NCBI GenBank assembly: GCA_040901465.1
Contig: JBBDYN010000020.1
Location: forward strand, 62,001-126,000
Length of the DNA: 64,000 bases
From: JAUSIF01 sp040901465
GTDB lineage: Bacteria > Pseudomonadota > Alphaproteobacteria > Rhizobiales > Xanthobacteraceae
Direction of reading: 5' to 3'
Under the pieces are notes generated by a model. That model saw only the letters and a list, made by a program, of their open reading frames with translations, made no database searches and had not been told where the DNA came from. The stretch's first letter is position 1; the number at the start of each line of letters is the position of its first letter. Below are positions 17,137 to 26,206 of this stretch, piece by piece. Position numbers and translations under genes: made by a program.

Positions 17137-18108
17137 ATGGAAACACGCTGGATTCTTACCGTCGCGGCGCTCGCCGCCCTCGCGTCTACGGGGTCGGCAC
17201 TGGCACAGAATTTCCCGGAACGTCCGATCATGCTGGTGAATCCGTATGCCGCCGGCGGGCCTGCCGACCTTCTCGCGCGGACCGTTGCGGCCAGCATGAC
17301 CGAGACGCTTGGTCAGCCGGTCGTGGTCGAGAACAAAGCGGGCGCCGGCACTGCGATCGGCGCACGCTTCGTCGCCAAGGCGAAGCCGGACGGCTACACG
17401 CTGTTCATCGGCGGCTCGCCTTCGCATGTGATTGCTCCTGCGCTCGTCAAGGACGCTGGCTTCGACGGGATCAAGGATTTCGCGACGGTCGCGATGGTGG
17501 CGAGCGTGCCGAACGTGCTCGTCGTTCCCGCGAGCAAGCCGTCGAAGAGCGTGAAGGATCTGGTGGCCGCCGCGAAGGCTGCCAATGGATCGATGACGTT
17601 CGCTTCGGTCGGCGTCGGCAGCCTGCCGCAATTCCTCGGGCTCTTGCTGCAGCAGCGCGCGGACGTGAAGCTGACGCACGTGCCCTATGGCGGAGCGGCG
17701 CCGGCGGTCGTGGATCTCCTCGCCGGCAACGTCGACATGGCGTTCCTGAACATCGCACCGGTGCTCGCGCACGTGAAGGACGGCAAGCTGCGGGCGCTGG
17801 CGGTGGCCAATGACAGACGCGCGGAACGCCTCCCCGACGTGCCAACGATGGAGGAGGTCGGCTTCAAGGGGATCGAAATGAGCACCTGGTACGGGATTTC
17901 CGCGCCGGCGGGCACGCCGAGGCCGGTGATCGACAAGCTGCACACGGCGATCGCGAGCGCGCTGAAATCGGAGAGCGTGAAGGAGAAGCTGACGTCGCAG
18001 GGAGCGGAAATCTTGCTAAAATCGCCCGACGAATTCGAAGCGTTCCTCAAGGCCGACGCCGAGCGTATGCTCGGGCTCATCAAAGTGGCCGGCATGAAGG
18101 CGAACTGA
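17137..18108 (+). CDS. tctC: tripartite tricarboxylate transporter substrate-binding protein (TctC/Bug)
   Basis: Periplasmic binding protein of 323 residues with a clear signal peptide (METRWILTVAALAALASTGSALA). Family hallmarks are FPERPIMLVNPYAAGGPADLLAR, VVENKAGAGTAIGARFVAKAKPDGYTL, the THVPYGGAAPAVVDLLAGNVDM loop and TMEEVGFKG. It captures a carboxylate and delivers it to the TctA/TctB membrane complex encoded downstream. A strong ribosome-binding site (GGGAGG) precedes ATG 17137. The intergenic hairpin after this gene may let it be expressed more than tctB and tctA. Confidence 0.95.
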   Translation: METRWILTVAALAALASTGSALAQNFPERPIMLVNPYAAGGPADLLARTVAASMTETLGQPVVVENKAGAGTAIGARFVAKAKPDGYTLFIGGSPSHVIAPALVKDAGFDGIKDFATVAMVASVPNVLVVPASKPSKSVKDLVAAAKAANGSMTFASVGVGSLPQFLGLLLQQRADVKLTHVPYGGAAPAVVDLLAGNVDMAFLNIAPVLAHVKDGKLRALAVANDRRAERLPDVPTMEEVGFKGIEMSTWYGISAPAGTPRPVIDKLHTAIASALKSESVKEKLTSQGAEILLKSPDEFEAFLKADAERMLGLIKVAGMKAN

Positions 18109-18115
18109 CTAGCGG

Positions 18116-18161
18116 CGAGAGGGCTCCTGTCGCGGCATGAGCAGGCGCTCTCTCGTGTTTT
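18116..18161 (+). terminator. hairpin with short T-run between tctC and tctB
   Basis: Arm 18116-18124 pairs with 18147-18155 (one G-U pair), and an inner arm 18126-18129 pairs with 18142-18145 across one mismatch, leaving a 12-base loop. The stem is followed by TGTTTT. It begins only eight bases after the tctC stop codon. It could act as a partial terminator or as a 3' stabiliser that lets the binding protein be made in excess. Confidence 0.55.
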
Positions 18162-18264
18162 GCATATGTTCGCCGGACGAAAACCGGCGAGTCGATTTTC
18201 TCTATTTGCGGCAACGACCAAGTTCCCAACCGGATAGGCTTGTGAGATCGTCGCCCGGGCCACA

Positions 18265-18738
18265 ATGTGGATACGAGGCCGGACGCGGATGATACCGAGC
18301 CGATCGCTGAATTCGGGAGAGATCGCGGCGGCGCTCGTGGTTTGCGCGCTCGGCGGCTTCCTGATCTGGCAAGGCAGCGGTTATCCGCTGGGAAGCCTCA
18401 ACCGGATGGGACCGGGATTCTTTCCAGTCGGGCTCGGCATTATTCTGATGGGCTTCGGCGCCGCGCTCGTCCTGGAGGTCAAGCGCCTCGATACGCCGCC
18501 GCCGGAATGGCATGTGCGCTCGTTCGTGGCGATCATGGCTGGACTGCTCGCATTTGCGTTGATGCTCGAACCGTTCGGTTTGGTGCCGGCGACCGTCGCG
18601 CTCGCGGTGCTCAGTTCGCTTGGCGACCCGCCGCTGCGGCCGCGCGCGATCGCCGCTACCGCGCTCGCGCTGGCGGGGATCGGTTATTTCGTCTTCCTGC
18701 GCGGATTCGGTGTGCAACTCGACGCGTTCCGGTGGTGA
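18265..18738 (+). CDS. tctB: tripartite tricarboxylate transporter small membrane protein (TctB)
   Basis: Small integral membrane protein of up to 157 residues with four predicted helices (IAAALVVCALGGFLIW; FFPVGLGIILMGFGAALVL; VAIMAGLLAFALMLEPFGLVPATVALAVL; IAATALALAGIGYFVFL). The motif LNRMGPGFFPVGLG is diagnostic of TctB. ATG 18265 and ATG 18289 are both possible; the second gives a shorter cytoplasmic leader. Three bases separate its stop from tctA. Confidence 0.9.
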   Translation: MWIRGRTRMIPSRSLNSGEIAAALVVCALGGFLIWQGSGYPLGSLNRMGPGFFPVGLGIILMGFGAALVLEVKRLDTPPPEWHVRSFVAIMAGLLAFALMLEPFGLVPATVALAVLSSLGDPPLRPRAIAATALALAGIGYFVFLRGFGVQLDAFRW

Positions 18739-18741
18739 GGC

Positions 18742-20253
18742 GTGGAGCTTCTTGCCAACCTTGCCAAGGGATTTGAAGCGGCGCTTGCCCCGGAGCCGCT
18801 CCTGTTCTGCTTCATCGGCGTGACGATCGGCACGTTCGTCGGCGCGTTGCCGGGCGTCGGTGCGATGGCGGCGGTCGCGATCTGCCTGCCGATCACGTTC
18901 TATCTCGATCCGATGGTCGCGCTGATCATGCTGGCCGGCATTTTCTATGGCGCGCAGTATGGCAGCTCGATCGCATCGATTCTGCTCAACATCCCCGGCA
19001 CGGTTACCGCGGCGGTCACGTGTCTCGACGGGTATCCGCTGACAAAGCAGGGGCGCGCGGGACCGGCGCTGTTCATTACCACGATCACGTCGTTTGTCGG
19101 CGGCTCGATTGCGATCCTACTGCTGATGTGCTTCGCGCCGCTGATCGCGGCTTTCGCGCTGCGGTTTTCGTCGGCCGAGTATTTCTCGATCATGCTCCTG
19201 GGGCTCGTCGCCGGCTCGACGCTCGCGCTCGGATCGCCGCTCAAAGGACTCGCCATGGTGGTGCTCGGCGTTGCGCTCGGCATCGTCGGCACTGATATCA
19301 ACACCGGGATGAGCCGCTTCACATTCGGCGTGCTGGACCTGCGCGATGGGCTCAATCTCGTCGCAGTGGCAATGGGGCTGTTCGGCGTCGCGGAAATCCT
19401 CGCCAGTGTCGGGCGGGGCCGCACCGTCGTAGTCGACCCGAAATCGATCAACATGCGCTCGCTGATCCCGACCCGGCAGGATATCCGGGAATCGATCATG
19501 CCGACCTTGCGCGGAACCGCGGTGGGATCGGCGATCGGCGCGCTGCCGGGCTCAGGCGCGGTCATCGCCACTTTCATGTCCTACGCGCTGGAAAAGCGGG
19601 TCTCCAGAAACCCTGCGAAGTTCGGGCGCGGTGCGATCGAGGGCATCGCCGCGCCGGAAGCGGCCAACAACGCGGCCGTCCAGGCGGCCTTCATTCCGAC
19701 GCTCAGCCTCGGCATTCCCGGCGATGCGCTGACGGCGGTCCTGCTCGGCGCGATGATGATCCACGGCATCGTGCCGGGACCGCAATTCATCACCGAGCAC
19801 GCGGTGACGTTCTGGGGGCTGGTGGCGAGCTTCTGGATCGGCAACGTGCTGCTCTTGGTGCTGAACATTCCATTGATCGGAATCTGGGTGCGGCTCCTCG
19901 CCATTCCCTATCATCTGCTCTATCCGGCGACGCTGTTCTTCATCTGCATCGGCGTCTATGCGATCAACAACAACGTATTCGACATCTACACGGCGATCGC
20001 GTTCGGCGCGATCGGCTATCTCATGTCGTCGTACCAGTATCCGGCGGCGCCGCTCCTGCTCGGGTTCATCCTCGGGCCGATGATGGAGGAGCACCTGAAG
20101 CGCGCGCTGCTGATCTCGCAGGGCGACTTCATGGTGTTCCTGCAGCGGCCGATCAGTCTGACGTTCCTGCTGGTGACGACGCTCCTGCTGCTCTTGGCGG
20201 CGCGGCCGTTTTTCAAGTCCGCACTTGCGCGGACGCGGGCGGCGCAGCTCTAG
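18742..20253 (+). CDS. tctA: tripartite tricarboxylate transporter large permease (TctA)
   Basis: Twelve-helix-type membrane protein of 503 residues that forms the transport channel. Conserved blocks include FIGVTIGTFVGALPGVGAMAAVA, YGAQYGSSIASILLNIPGT, SSAEYFSIMLLGLVAGSTL, GALPGSGAVIATFMSYALEKRVSRNP and AAPEAANNAAVQAAFIPTLSLGIPGD. The GTG start at 18742 gives MELLANLAKGFEAAL, which matches the family N-terminus. It ends four bases before a convergent hydrolase gene. Confidence 0.95.
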   Translation: MELLANLAKGFEAALAPEPLLFCFIGVTIGTFVGALPGVGAMAAVAICLPITFYLDPMVALIMLAGIFYGAQYGSSIASILLNIPGTVTAAVTCLDGYPLTKQGRAGPALFITTITSFVGGSIAILLLMCFAPLIAAFALRFSSAEYFSIMLLGLVAGSTLALGSPLKGLAMVVLGVALGIVGTDINTGMSRFTFGVLDLRDGLNLVAVAMGLFGVAEILASVGRGRTVVVDPKSINMRSLIPTRQDIRESIMPTLRGTAVGSAIGALPGSGAVIATFMSYALEKRVSRNPAKFGRGAIEGIAAPEAANNAAVQAAFIPTLSLGIPGDALTAVLLGAMMIHGIVPGPQFITEHAVTFWGLVASFWIGNVLLLVLNIPLIGIWVRLLAIPYHLLYPATLFFICIGVYAINNNVFDIYTAIAFGAIGYLMSSYQYPAAPLLLGFILGPMMEEHLKRALLISQGDFMVFLQRPISLTFLLVTTLLLLLAARPFFKSALARTRAAQL

Positions 20254-20257
20254 CCGT

Positions 20258-21076
20258 TCACGCCGCCGGGGCGAGGCCCTCGTGGACGGCGAGCACGCGG
20301 TGGACGAACTCGGCGATCAGGTCGAGCGTCGGCTCGGGTTGGTCGAGGTAGGGCGAGTGCCCACAGCGATCGAGGATGACCTTTTCCACGGGGCTGTAGG
20401 CATCACGCTCGGCGAGCTCGACCTGGGCCGGCGTACCGTACTGGTCTTCCTTGCCCTGCACGATCAGGATCGGCACACGGATGTGCGCGACATAGTCGTC
20501 GATGCGCCAGGCGCGGAAGCCGGGATCGAGCCAGGCGTCGTTCCAGCCGCGGAAGGCCACGTCGACGTTGTCGCCGTGATAGCGCTTCAGGCGCTCGCGC
20601 AGGTCGCCCTTGTCGTAGGCTTCCTTCGCCGCGGCGATGCTCGCGATCGAGATGTCCTCGACGAAGAAATGCGGCGCCATGAGCACGAGACCGCGAATGC
20701 GAAAATCTTGTCGTCCGCCGGCGTAAATTGTCGCGATGGAGGCGCCGTCGCTGTGGCCGACCAGGATTGCCTTCCTCACGCCGGCCTGATCGAGCACGTG
20801 CGGGAGCACCTGAAACGCGTCGTCGTGCATGTAGCTGAGCGGGCGCGGAAGCGGCACGGGATCGGACTTGCCATAGCCCGGCCGCGAATAGATGAGCACG
20901 CCGTAGCCGGTGCGCGCGGCGAGCTTCGCAGGAAAGTCGCGCCACATGGCGACGCAGCCGAGGCCTTCGTGCAGGAGCACCAGCGTCGGCGCGCGTTCCG
21001 GGCCGGGACCATGCAAGACCGCTTCGATGCGGCGGCCGTCCACCTTGATGTCGAGTTCCTTTCCCGCGCTCGTCAT
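20258..21076 (-). CDS. alpha/beta hydrolase linked to benzoate-CoA ligase
   Basis: Alpha/beta-fold hydrolase of about 272 residues. The nucleophile elbow is GHSDGAS, the acid is the Asp in VQGKEDQYG and the catalytic His is in RCGHSPYLDQPEPTL. The oxyanion region reads LLHEGLGCVAMW. ATG 21076 is preferred to ATG 21085 because the AAGGAG sequence is almost in contact with the latter. It lies 18 bases after the benzoate-CoA ligase gene on the same strand, so it probably acts on an ester, thioester or ring-opened intermediate of aromatic acid breakdown. The exact substrate cannot be read from sequence. Confidence 0.82.
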   Translation of the reverse strand: MTSAGKELDIKVDGRRIEAVLHGPGPERAPTLVLLHEGLGCVAMWRDFPAKLAARTGYGVLIYSRPGYGKSDPVPLPRPLSYMHDDAFQVLPHVLDQAGVRKAILVGHSDGASIATIYAGGRQDFRIRGLVLMAPHFFVEDISIASIAAAKEAYDKGDLRERLKRYHGDNVDVAFRGWNDAWLDPGFRAWRIDDYVAHIRVPILIVQGKEDQYGTPAQVELAERDAYSPVEKVILDRCGHSPYLDQPEPTLDLIAEFVHRVLAVHEGLAPAA

Positions 21077-21094
21077 GCGCAGCATTCTCCTTGA

Positions 21095-22711
21095 TTACGC
21101 GGCCTTACCCTTCGACTTTGCTTCCGCGCTCTCCTCGCGCAGCTTGAAGCGCTGAATCTTGCCGGTGGCGGTCTTGGGCAGCTCGGCGCGGAATTCGATC
21201 CAGCGCGGATACTTCCACATGCCGGCCCTGTCCTTGACGTGCGCCTTGAGCAATTCGATCAGCTTGTCGTCGGCGGCAACGCCGGGCTTCAGCACGACAT
21301 AGGCCTTGGGCTTCACGAGCTTGTCGTCGTCCTCCTCGCCGATCACGGCGGCTTCAAGCACCGACTCGTGCGAGGCGAGGGCGGCTTCCACCTCGAAGGG
21401 CGAGACCCAGTTGCCGCTCACCTTGAACATGTCGTCGGTGCGGCCGCAGTACTGGTAATAACCTTCGGCGTCGCGGATGTATTTGTCGCCGGTAAAGGTC
21501 CATTCACCCGCGAAGGTATGGCGGGTTTTGAGACGCTGGTTCCAGTAGCCGTCGGCGGCGGACGGCCCGCGCACGACGAGCTCGCCGATTTCGCCGGAGC
21601 CCACGGGCTTGCCGTCCTCGCCGACGATCTTCGCGTCGTAGCCGGGCACGGGCTTGCCGGAGGTGCCGTAGCGTACGTCGCCGGGGCGGTTGCTGACGAA
21701 GATGTGCAGCATTTCGGTGGAGCCGATGCCATCGAGGATGTCGACGCCGACGACTTCCTTCCAGCGCTTGCCGAGGTCAGCGGGGAGCGCCTCGCCCGCG
21801 GAAACGCAATGGCGCAGCCGGTCGGAACCCGCGCCCTTGCCGATATCCTTGTGCGCGAGCATCGCGGCGTAGAGCGTGGGCACGCCGTAGAAAATCGTTG
21901 GTCGTTCGCGCTTCATCAGCGCGAAGATGGCGTCGGGCGCGGGGCGATCCGGCAAGACGATCGTGGTCGCTCCGACCGACATCGGGAACGACATGGCGTT
22001 GCCGAGGCCGTAGGCGAAAAATATCTTCGCCGCGGAATAGACGATGTCGTCCGCGCGGATGCCGAGCACCTTCTGGCCGTAGAGCTTTGCCGTTGCCATC
22101 AGACTCGAATGTACGTGCTTCGCGCCCTTGGGCTGGCCGGTGGAGCCGGAGGAATAAAGCCAGAAGGCGACTTCGTCGGAGATCGTCGGCGCGGTGAAGA
22201 GTTCGGTCTTGCCGCTCTTCAGCACGTCCTCGAACAAATGCACTTCGCGTTTGCCGAACGCTTTCCTGTCTTCGGCGGTCGCGCCGCAAAGCGCAACGAC
22301 GCGAAGCTTCGGCAGCCGGTCGAGGATCGGCGCGATTGCTTTGGCGAGCGGCGCGGAAACGAAAATCGCCTCCGCACGGCTGTCCTCCAGCATGTAATTG
22401 TATTGCTCGGGCGTGAGCAGCGTATTCAGTGGAATGCCGACGACGCCGGCGCGGATCGCGCCCCAGAAGGCGACCGGATAGTCGACGGTATCGAGCAGAA
22501 GAAGCGCGATGCGGCTTTCCGGGCGGAGGCCGAGGGCCGCGAGGCCGTGGGCGAAGCGCACGGAGCCCGCTTGAAGTTCCTGGTAGGTGAGCGTCCGCTT
22601 GCCGTCGGCGAAGGCGATTTTCGATCCGAGCCCGCGCGCGATATTGGCGTCCACGAATTCGGCCGCGGCGTTGTAGGGCCGACGCTGGGTGAATTCTTCC
22701 ACTGAGACCAT
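21095..22711 (-). CDS. bclA: benzoate-CoA ligase family protein
   Basis: AMP-forming acyl-CoA synthetase of 538 residues that activates benzoate or a close aromatic acid with ATP and CoA. The P-loop is YSSGSTGQPKGAKH, the A5 region DGIGSTEMLHIFVSN is typical of benzoate-CoA ligases, and the C-terminal catalytic lysine lies in LPKTATGKIQR. FTGDKYIRDAEGYYQYCGRTDDMFKVSGNWVSP covers the hinge. ATG 22711 follows GGAGG at normal spacing. The gene is divergent from a BoxR-type regulator and followed by an alpha/beta hydrolase. The boxABC ring-epoxidation genes are not in this window. Confidence 0.92.
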   Translation of the reverse strand: MVSVEEFTQRRPYNAAAEFVDANIARGLGSKIAFADGKRTLTYQELQAGSVRFAHGLAALGLRPESRIALLLLDTVDYPVAFWGAIRAGVVGIPLNTLLTPEQYNYMLEDSRAEAIFVSAPLAKAIAPILDRLPKLRVVALCGATAEDRKAFGKREVHLFEDVLKSGKTELFTAPTISDEVAFWLYSSGSTGQPKGAKHVHSSLMATAKLYGQKVLGIRADDIVYSAAKIFFAYGLGNAMSFPMSVGATTIVLPDRPAPDAIFALMKRERPTIFYGVPTLYAAMLAHKDIGKGAGSDRLRHCVSAGEALPADLGKRWKEVVGVDILDGIGSTEMLHIFVSNRPGDVRYGTSGKPVPGYDAKIVGEDGKPVGSGEIGELVVRGPSAADGYWNQRLKTRHTFAGEWTFTGDKYIRDAEGYYQYCGRTDDMFKVSGNWVSPFEVEAALASHESVLEAAVIGEEDDDKLVKPKAYVVLKPGVAADDKLIELLKAHVKDRAGMWKYPRWIEFRAELPKTATGKIQRFKLREESAEAKSKGKAA

Positions 22712-22796
22712 TGCTTTCCTCCGCTCGCGCGGGCGCTTCCGCGTTTCATTTTTATTTCGCCGGTCCGGGGGCGAATGGATTCCTGCGCGGCAATGC

Positions 22797-22826
22797 ATTA
22801 TGACTATGCACTATAATGCAAGGCAA
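22797..22826 (-). promoter_or_regulatory. candidate bclA promoter overlapping BoxR-type TGCA sites
   Basis: On the minus strand TTGCCT (22826-22821) and CATAAT (22802-22797) are 18 bases apart, a good sigma-70 match pointing at bclA. Three TGCA tetramers at 22794, 22807 and 22817 fall within or at the edge of it, and two of them are separated by six bases. TGCA repeats are the established core of BzdR/BoxR operators. A perfect TATAAT at 22812-22817 on the plus strand could serve boxR. Repression in the absence of an aromatic acyl-CoA is inferred. Confidence 0.55.
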
Positions 22827-22837
22827 GTAGCGGCCCA

Positions 22838-23737
22838 ATGAAAGATAATCCGAGCCACCCGGCTGCAGACCCCTTTCTCGCTCGCCTCGGCGAGCGAGTG
22901 CGCACCATGCGCAGCCGCCGCGGCATGTCGCGCAAGGTGCTCGCGCGGCACTCGGAAGTGTCCGAACGCTACCTTGCGCAGCTCGAGGCGGGTCAGGGCA
23001 ATTGCTCGATCGTGCTCTTGCGGCGCATCGCCGACGCCATGAGCGTGCCGGTGGCCGAGCTCGTCGACGACCGGCCGGAGCGGCCGCTGGAGGCGGTGCT
23101 GCTCGAGCAATTTCTAGCGCGGCTGTCGGCGACAGAAATCGCCGAGGCGCGCGATCTCATGCTCGAGCGCTTCGGCGGGCCGTCGAGCGCGATGCGGCGC
23201 GACCGCGTCGCGCTGATCGGATTGCGCGGCGGGGGCAAGTCGACACTCGGCGCGCTGCTCGCGGAACGGCTCGACGTGCCGTTCATCGAGCTCGACCGCG
23301 TGATCGAGCAGCGTAGCGGCATGGCGCTGGGCGAAATGATCGAAATGTTCGGGCAGGAGACGTTCCGGCGCAGCGAGCGCGCGGCACTCGACGGCATCCT
23401 GCAGGAAAATCCGCGCTTCGTGCTGGCGACCGGCGGCGGGCTCGTCACCGAGCCGGCGACCTTCGAACTGCTGCTGACCTCGTGCCTGACGATTTGGGTG
23501 CGCGCCGATCCCGACCAGCACATGCAGCGCGTGATCGCGCAGGGCGACCGGCGGCCGATGGCGGACAATGTACGCGCCATGGACGATCTCGTTTCGATCT
23601 TGCGGAGCCGCGAGCCGCTCTATGCCAAGGCCGACATCGTGCTCGACACGGCGGGCAAGGGTCCGCGCAAGAGTCTCGACGAATTGGCCGCGCTGCTCGG
23701 CGTGTCGGCGAAGAACGCGGGTCAACGCTCGGCTTGA
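22838..23737 (+). CDS. boxR: BoxR/BzdR-type regulator: XRE HTH fused to shikimate-kinase-like domain
   Basis: Regulator of 299 residues with two domains. Residues about 15-75 form an XRE-type helix-turn-helix (LGERVRTMRSRRGMSRKVLARHSEVSERYLAQLE). Residues about 120-290 form a shikimate-kinase-like fold with P-loop LRGGGKST, ELDRVIEQRSGM, FRRSERAALDGIL and ATGGGLV. This fusion is characteristic of BzdR/BoxR proteins, where the kinase-like domain binds benzoyl-CoA and relieves repression of benzoate genes. Its divergence from bclA and the TGCA repeats between them fit that role. It ends immediately next to the convergent livF stop, with no bases between. Confidence 0.93.
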   Translation: MKDNPSHPAADPFLARLGERVRTMRSRRGMSRKVLARHSEVSERYLAQLEAGQGNCSIVLLRRIADAMSVPVAELVDDRPERPLEAVLLEQFLARLSATEIAEARDLMLERFGGPSSAMRRDRVALIGLRGGGKSTLGALLAERLDVPFIELDRVIEQRSGMALGEMIEMFGQETFRRSERAALDGILQENPRFVLATGGGLVTEPATFELLLTSCLTIWVRADPDQHMQRVIAQGDRRPMADNVRAMDDLVSILRSREPLYAKADIVLDTAGKGPRKSLDELAALLGVSAKNAGQRSA

Positions 23738-24454
23738 CTAGATTCCGAGATAGCGATGCTGCACCTCGGGCGCGCGCACAAGCTCGCTCGAAGTTCCCGT
23801 CCACACCACCCTTCCGCGCTCGATCAGATAGTGCCGGTCGGCGATGCGGGTGAGCGCCTGCACGTTCTTGTCGATGACGAGGATAGCCTGACCCGCGGCC
23901 TTGAGCCGGGCGAGGCAGCGCCAAATTTCGCGGCGGACGAGCGGCGCCAAACCTTCGGTCGCTTCATCGAGAATGAGCAAGCGCGGATTGGTCATCAGCG
24001 CGCGGCCGATTGCGAGCATCTGTTGTTCGCCGCCGGACAATCGGATGCCCATGCTGTCCCGCCGCTCAGCGAGGCTTGGAAACAGTTGGTAGATCTTCTC
24101 GATCGTCCAAGATCCGGCGCCGCGCGACGCATTGGCCGCGGTTGCGATCAAATTCTCGCGCGTGGTCAGGTTCGGGAAAATCTGCCGGCCCTCGGGCACG
24201 AGGCCGATGCCAAGCTTGGCGACGCGGTACGGCGGATATGCGCGGATTTCCTGTCCGGCAAAGTAGATGGAGCCGGCGATTGCTGGTGTCAGTCCCATGA
24301 TCGAGCGCACGGTCGTGGTCTTGCCCATGCCGTTGCGACCCATGAGCGTCACCATCTCGCCCGGTGCGATCGCAAGCGAAATACCGTACAGCACCTGGCT
24401 GCGGCCGTAGCGGGTTTCGATCTTGTCGAGGGCGAGGAGGGGCTGGTCAGTCAT
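23738..24454 (-). CDS. livF: branched-chain-type ABC transporter ATPase (LivF), first system
   Basis: ATPase of 238 residues. Walker A is GRNGMGKTT, the signature is LSGGEQQMLAIGRAL, Walker B is LLILDEATEGLAP, and the H-loop position reads DKNVQAL where most LivF have a switch His or Gln nearby. GIGLVPEGRQIFPNLTTREN is the LivF hallmark. ATG 24454 overlaps the end of livG by eight bases. With livG it powers import by LivH/LivM of the ligand bound by the upstream binding protein, likely an aromatic acid from context. Confidence 0.92.
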   Translation of the reverse strand: MTDQPLLALDKIETRYGRSQVLYGISLAIAPGEMVTLMGRNGMGKTTTVRSIMGLTPAIAGSIYFAGQEIRAYPPYRVAKLGIGLVPEGRQIFPNLTTRENLIATAANASRGAGSWTIEKIYQLFPSLAERRDSMGIRLSGGEQQMLAIGRALMTNPRLLILDEATEGLAPLVRREIWRCLARLKAAGQAILVIDKNVQALTRIADRHYLIERGRVVWTGTSSELVRAPEVQHRYLGI

Positions 24455-25217
24455 CGACGGCCTCCACGACTTCTTGCTCGCCGAGATACGCCTGCCGCAC
24501 GTCCGCATTCGCGCGAACCGCGTCCGGTGCTCCCGAGGCGATGACGCGACCATAGACGAGCACGGTGACGCGGTCCGCGAGCGCGAACACCGCTTCCATG
24601 TCGTGCTCGACGAGCAGGATCGGCAGTTCGCGCTTCAGCTCACGCAACAGCGCGACCATGCGCGCGGATTCTTCGGGGCCGAGGCCGGCCATGGGCTCGT
24701 CGAGCAGAAGAAGCCGAGGCTTGTTTGCAAGCGCCATGGCGATCTCGAGCTGCCGGTGCTCACCGTGGCTGAGACTGGCGGCGACCACGTTCGCGCGCTC
24801 GGCGAGTCCAACGCGTGCAAGCGCGGCCAGCGCTGGCCCGCGCAATTCCGGTTCGTCTCGGGCCTCGCGCCAGAAGCGAAACGAGTGCCCGGAATGCGCC
24901 TGTACGGCCAGGGCGACGTTGTCGAGCGCGGTAAAATCGAGAAACAGCGAGGTGATCTGGAACGAGCGCGCGAGCCCGAGCGCGCTGCGCCGGTAGGTGG
25001 GAAGCGTGACGATGTCGGAGCCGTCGAAGCGGATGCGCCCGGCGTCGGGCGAAATTTCCCCGGTGAGTTCGCCGATCAGCGTCGTCTTTCCCGCGCCATT
25101 CGGACCGATCACGGCGTGCAGCTCGCCCGGCATGACGTCGAGCACGATGTCGTCGGAGGCGACAACGCCGCCGAACCGCTTGGTTAGGCCGTCGATCGCG
25201 AGGAGCGGTTTAGCCAC
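24447..25217 (-). CDS. livG: branched-chain-type ABC transporter ATPase (LivG), first system
   Basis: ATPase of 256 residues with Walker A GPNGAGKTT, signature LSHGEHRQLEIAMAL (the SHGE variant common in LivG), Walker B LLLLDEPMAGLGP and the H-loop LVEHDMEAVF. The C-terminus VRQAYLGEQE is typical of this family. It starts inside the 3' end of livM (34-base overlap) and overlaps livF, so livM, livG and livF are translationally coupled. Confidence 0.93.
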   Translation of the reverse strand: MAKPLLAIDGLTKRFGGVVASDDIVLDVMPGELHAVIGPNGAGKTTLIGELTGEISPDAGRIRFDGSDIVTLPTYRRSALGLARSFQITSLFLDFTALDNVALAVQAHSGHSFRFWREARDEPELRGPALAALARVGLAERANVVAASLSHGEHRQLEIAMALANKPRLLLLDEPMAGLGPEESARMVALLRELKRELPILLVEHDMEAVFALADRVTVLVYGRVIASGAPDAVRANADVRQAYLGEQEVVEAVDD

Positions 25218-26206
25218 AGGTTCATACTTTCAAGCAATCCGGCGATGCCGCCGCGCGCGAACAGCACGACCAGAAGCAACATCGGACCGAGGATAAGCTG
25301 CCAGTATTCGCGCGCCGCCGTTACTTCCTTGCCGGTGACAAGATGGCCGACCGCGCCGATGATTTGTGGCAGCGTCTCCTCCAGCACCAAGAGTGCGACC
25401 GCTCCGATCAGCGGGCCGAACAGCGAGCCCATGCCGCCGAGCACGACCATGACGATCAGGTCGCCCGAACGGGTCCAGTGCATCATGGCGGGGCTGATGA
25501 AGCTCGCGTGGTTGGCAAGCAGCGCGCCCGCGAGACCACAGATCATTCCGGCGATGACAAAGCAGGTGAGACGGTAGCGGAAGGTCGGAAAGCCGATCGC
25601 GCGCATGCGCCGGTCGTTGGAACGGGAGCCCTGGATCACGAGACCGAAACGCGAATTCACGATCCGCCAAGTGATGTAGATGGTCGCGAACAGCAGGACG
25701 ACGCACAGGTAATAGAACAGCGTGCGATTGTTGAGATCGATGAGTCCGGCGAACTGGCTGCGGCTGTAAATGGTCAGCCCATCGTCGCCGCCGTAGCGAT
25801 CGAGCCCGACGGCGACGTAGTAGATCATCTGCGCGAAGGCGAGTGTGATCATGATGAAATAGACGCCGCGCGTGCGCAGGCTGAGTGCGCCGACGAACAG
25901 CGCAAACAGTGCGGAGGCGGCGAGCGCGGTAGGCCATTGGACGAAACCGGACGTAATCCCCTCACGCGCCAGCATGCCGACGGCGTAGCCGCCGACGCCG
26001 ATATAGGCGGCATGGCCGAAGCTCACCATGCCGCCATAGCCCATGATCAAGTTCAGACTGGTCGCCGCGATTGCCAGGATGACGATGCGGGTGAACAGGG
26101 TGAGGGCGAAGGCATTGCCGATAGCGGCGGTGTAGATCGGCAACACGACGAGAATCGCCAGCAGCGCGGCGATGACGACGTTGCGGATTGTGAGAAACGG
26201 CGTCAT
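25184..26206 (-). CDS. livM: branched-chain-type ABC transporter permease (LivM), first system
   Basis: Inner-membrane permease of 340 residues, mostly hydrophobic helices. The family signature GYGGMVSFGHAAYIGVGGYAVG lies near residues 55-75, followed by RTRGVYFIMITLAFAQM and the cytoplasmic loop RSNDRRMRAIGFP that contacts the ATPases. VVLGGMGSLFGPLIGA is present near the C-terminus. Overlaps livH by four bases (ATGA). Confidence 0.93.
   Translation of the reverse strand: MTPFLTIRNVVIAALLAILVVLPIYTAAIGNAFALTLFTRIVILAIAATSLNLIMGYGGMVSFGHAAYIGVGGYAVGMLAREGITSGFVQWPTALAASALFALFVGALSLRTRGVYFIMITLAFAQMIYYVAVGLDRYGGDDGLTIYSRSQFAGLIDLNNRTLFYYLCVVLLFATIYITWRIVNSRFGLVIQGSRSNDRRMRAIGFPTFRYRLTCFVIAGMICGLAGALLANHASFISPAMMHWTRSGDLIVMVVLGGMGSLFGPLIGAVALLVLEETLPQIIGAVGHLVTGKEVTAAREYWQLILGPMLLLVVLFARGGIAGLLESMNLWLNRSSRSTA

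Noticed and set aside
21239..22705. Plus-strand open frame of 488 codons antisense to bclA
   Set aside because: Same reasoning; the minus-strand benzoate-CoA ligase motifs are intact and the antisense product has none.
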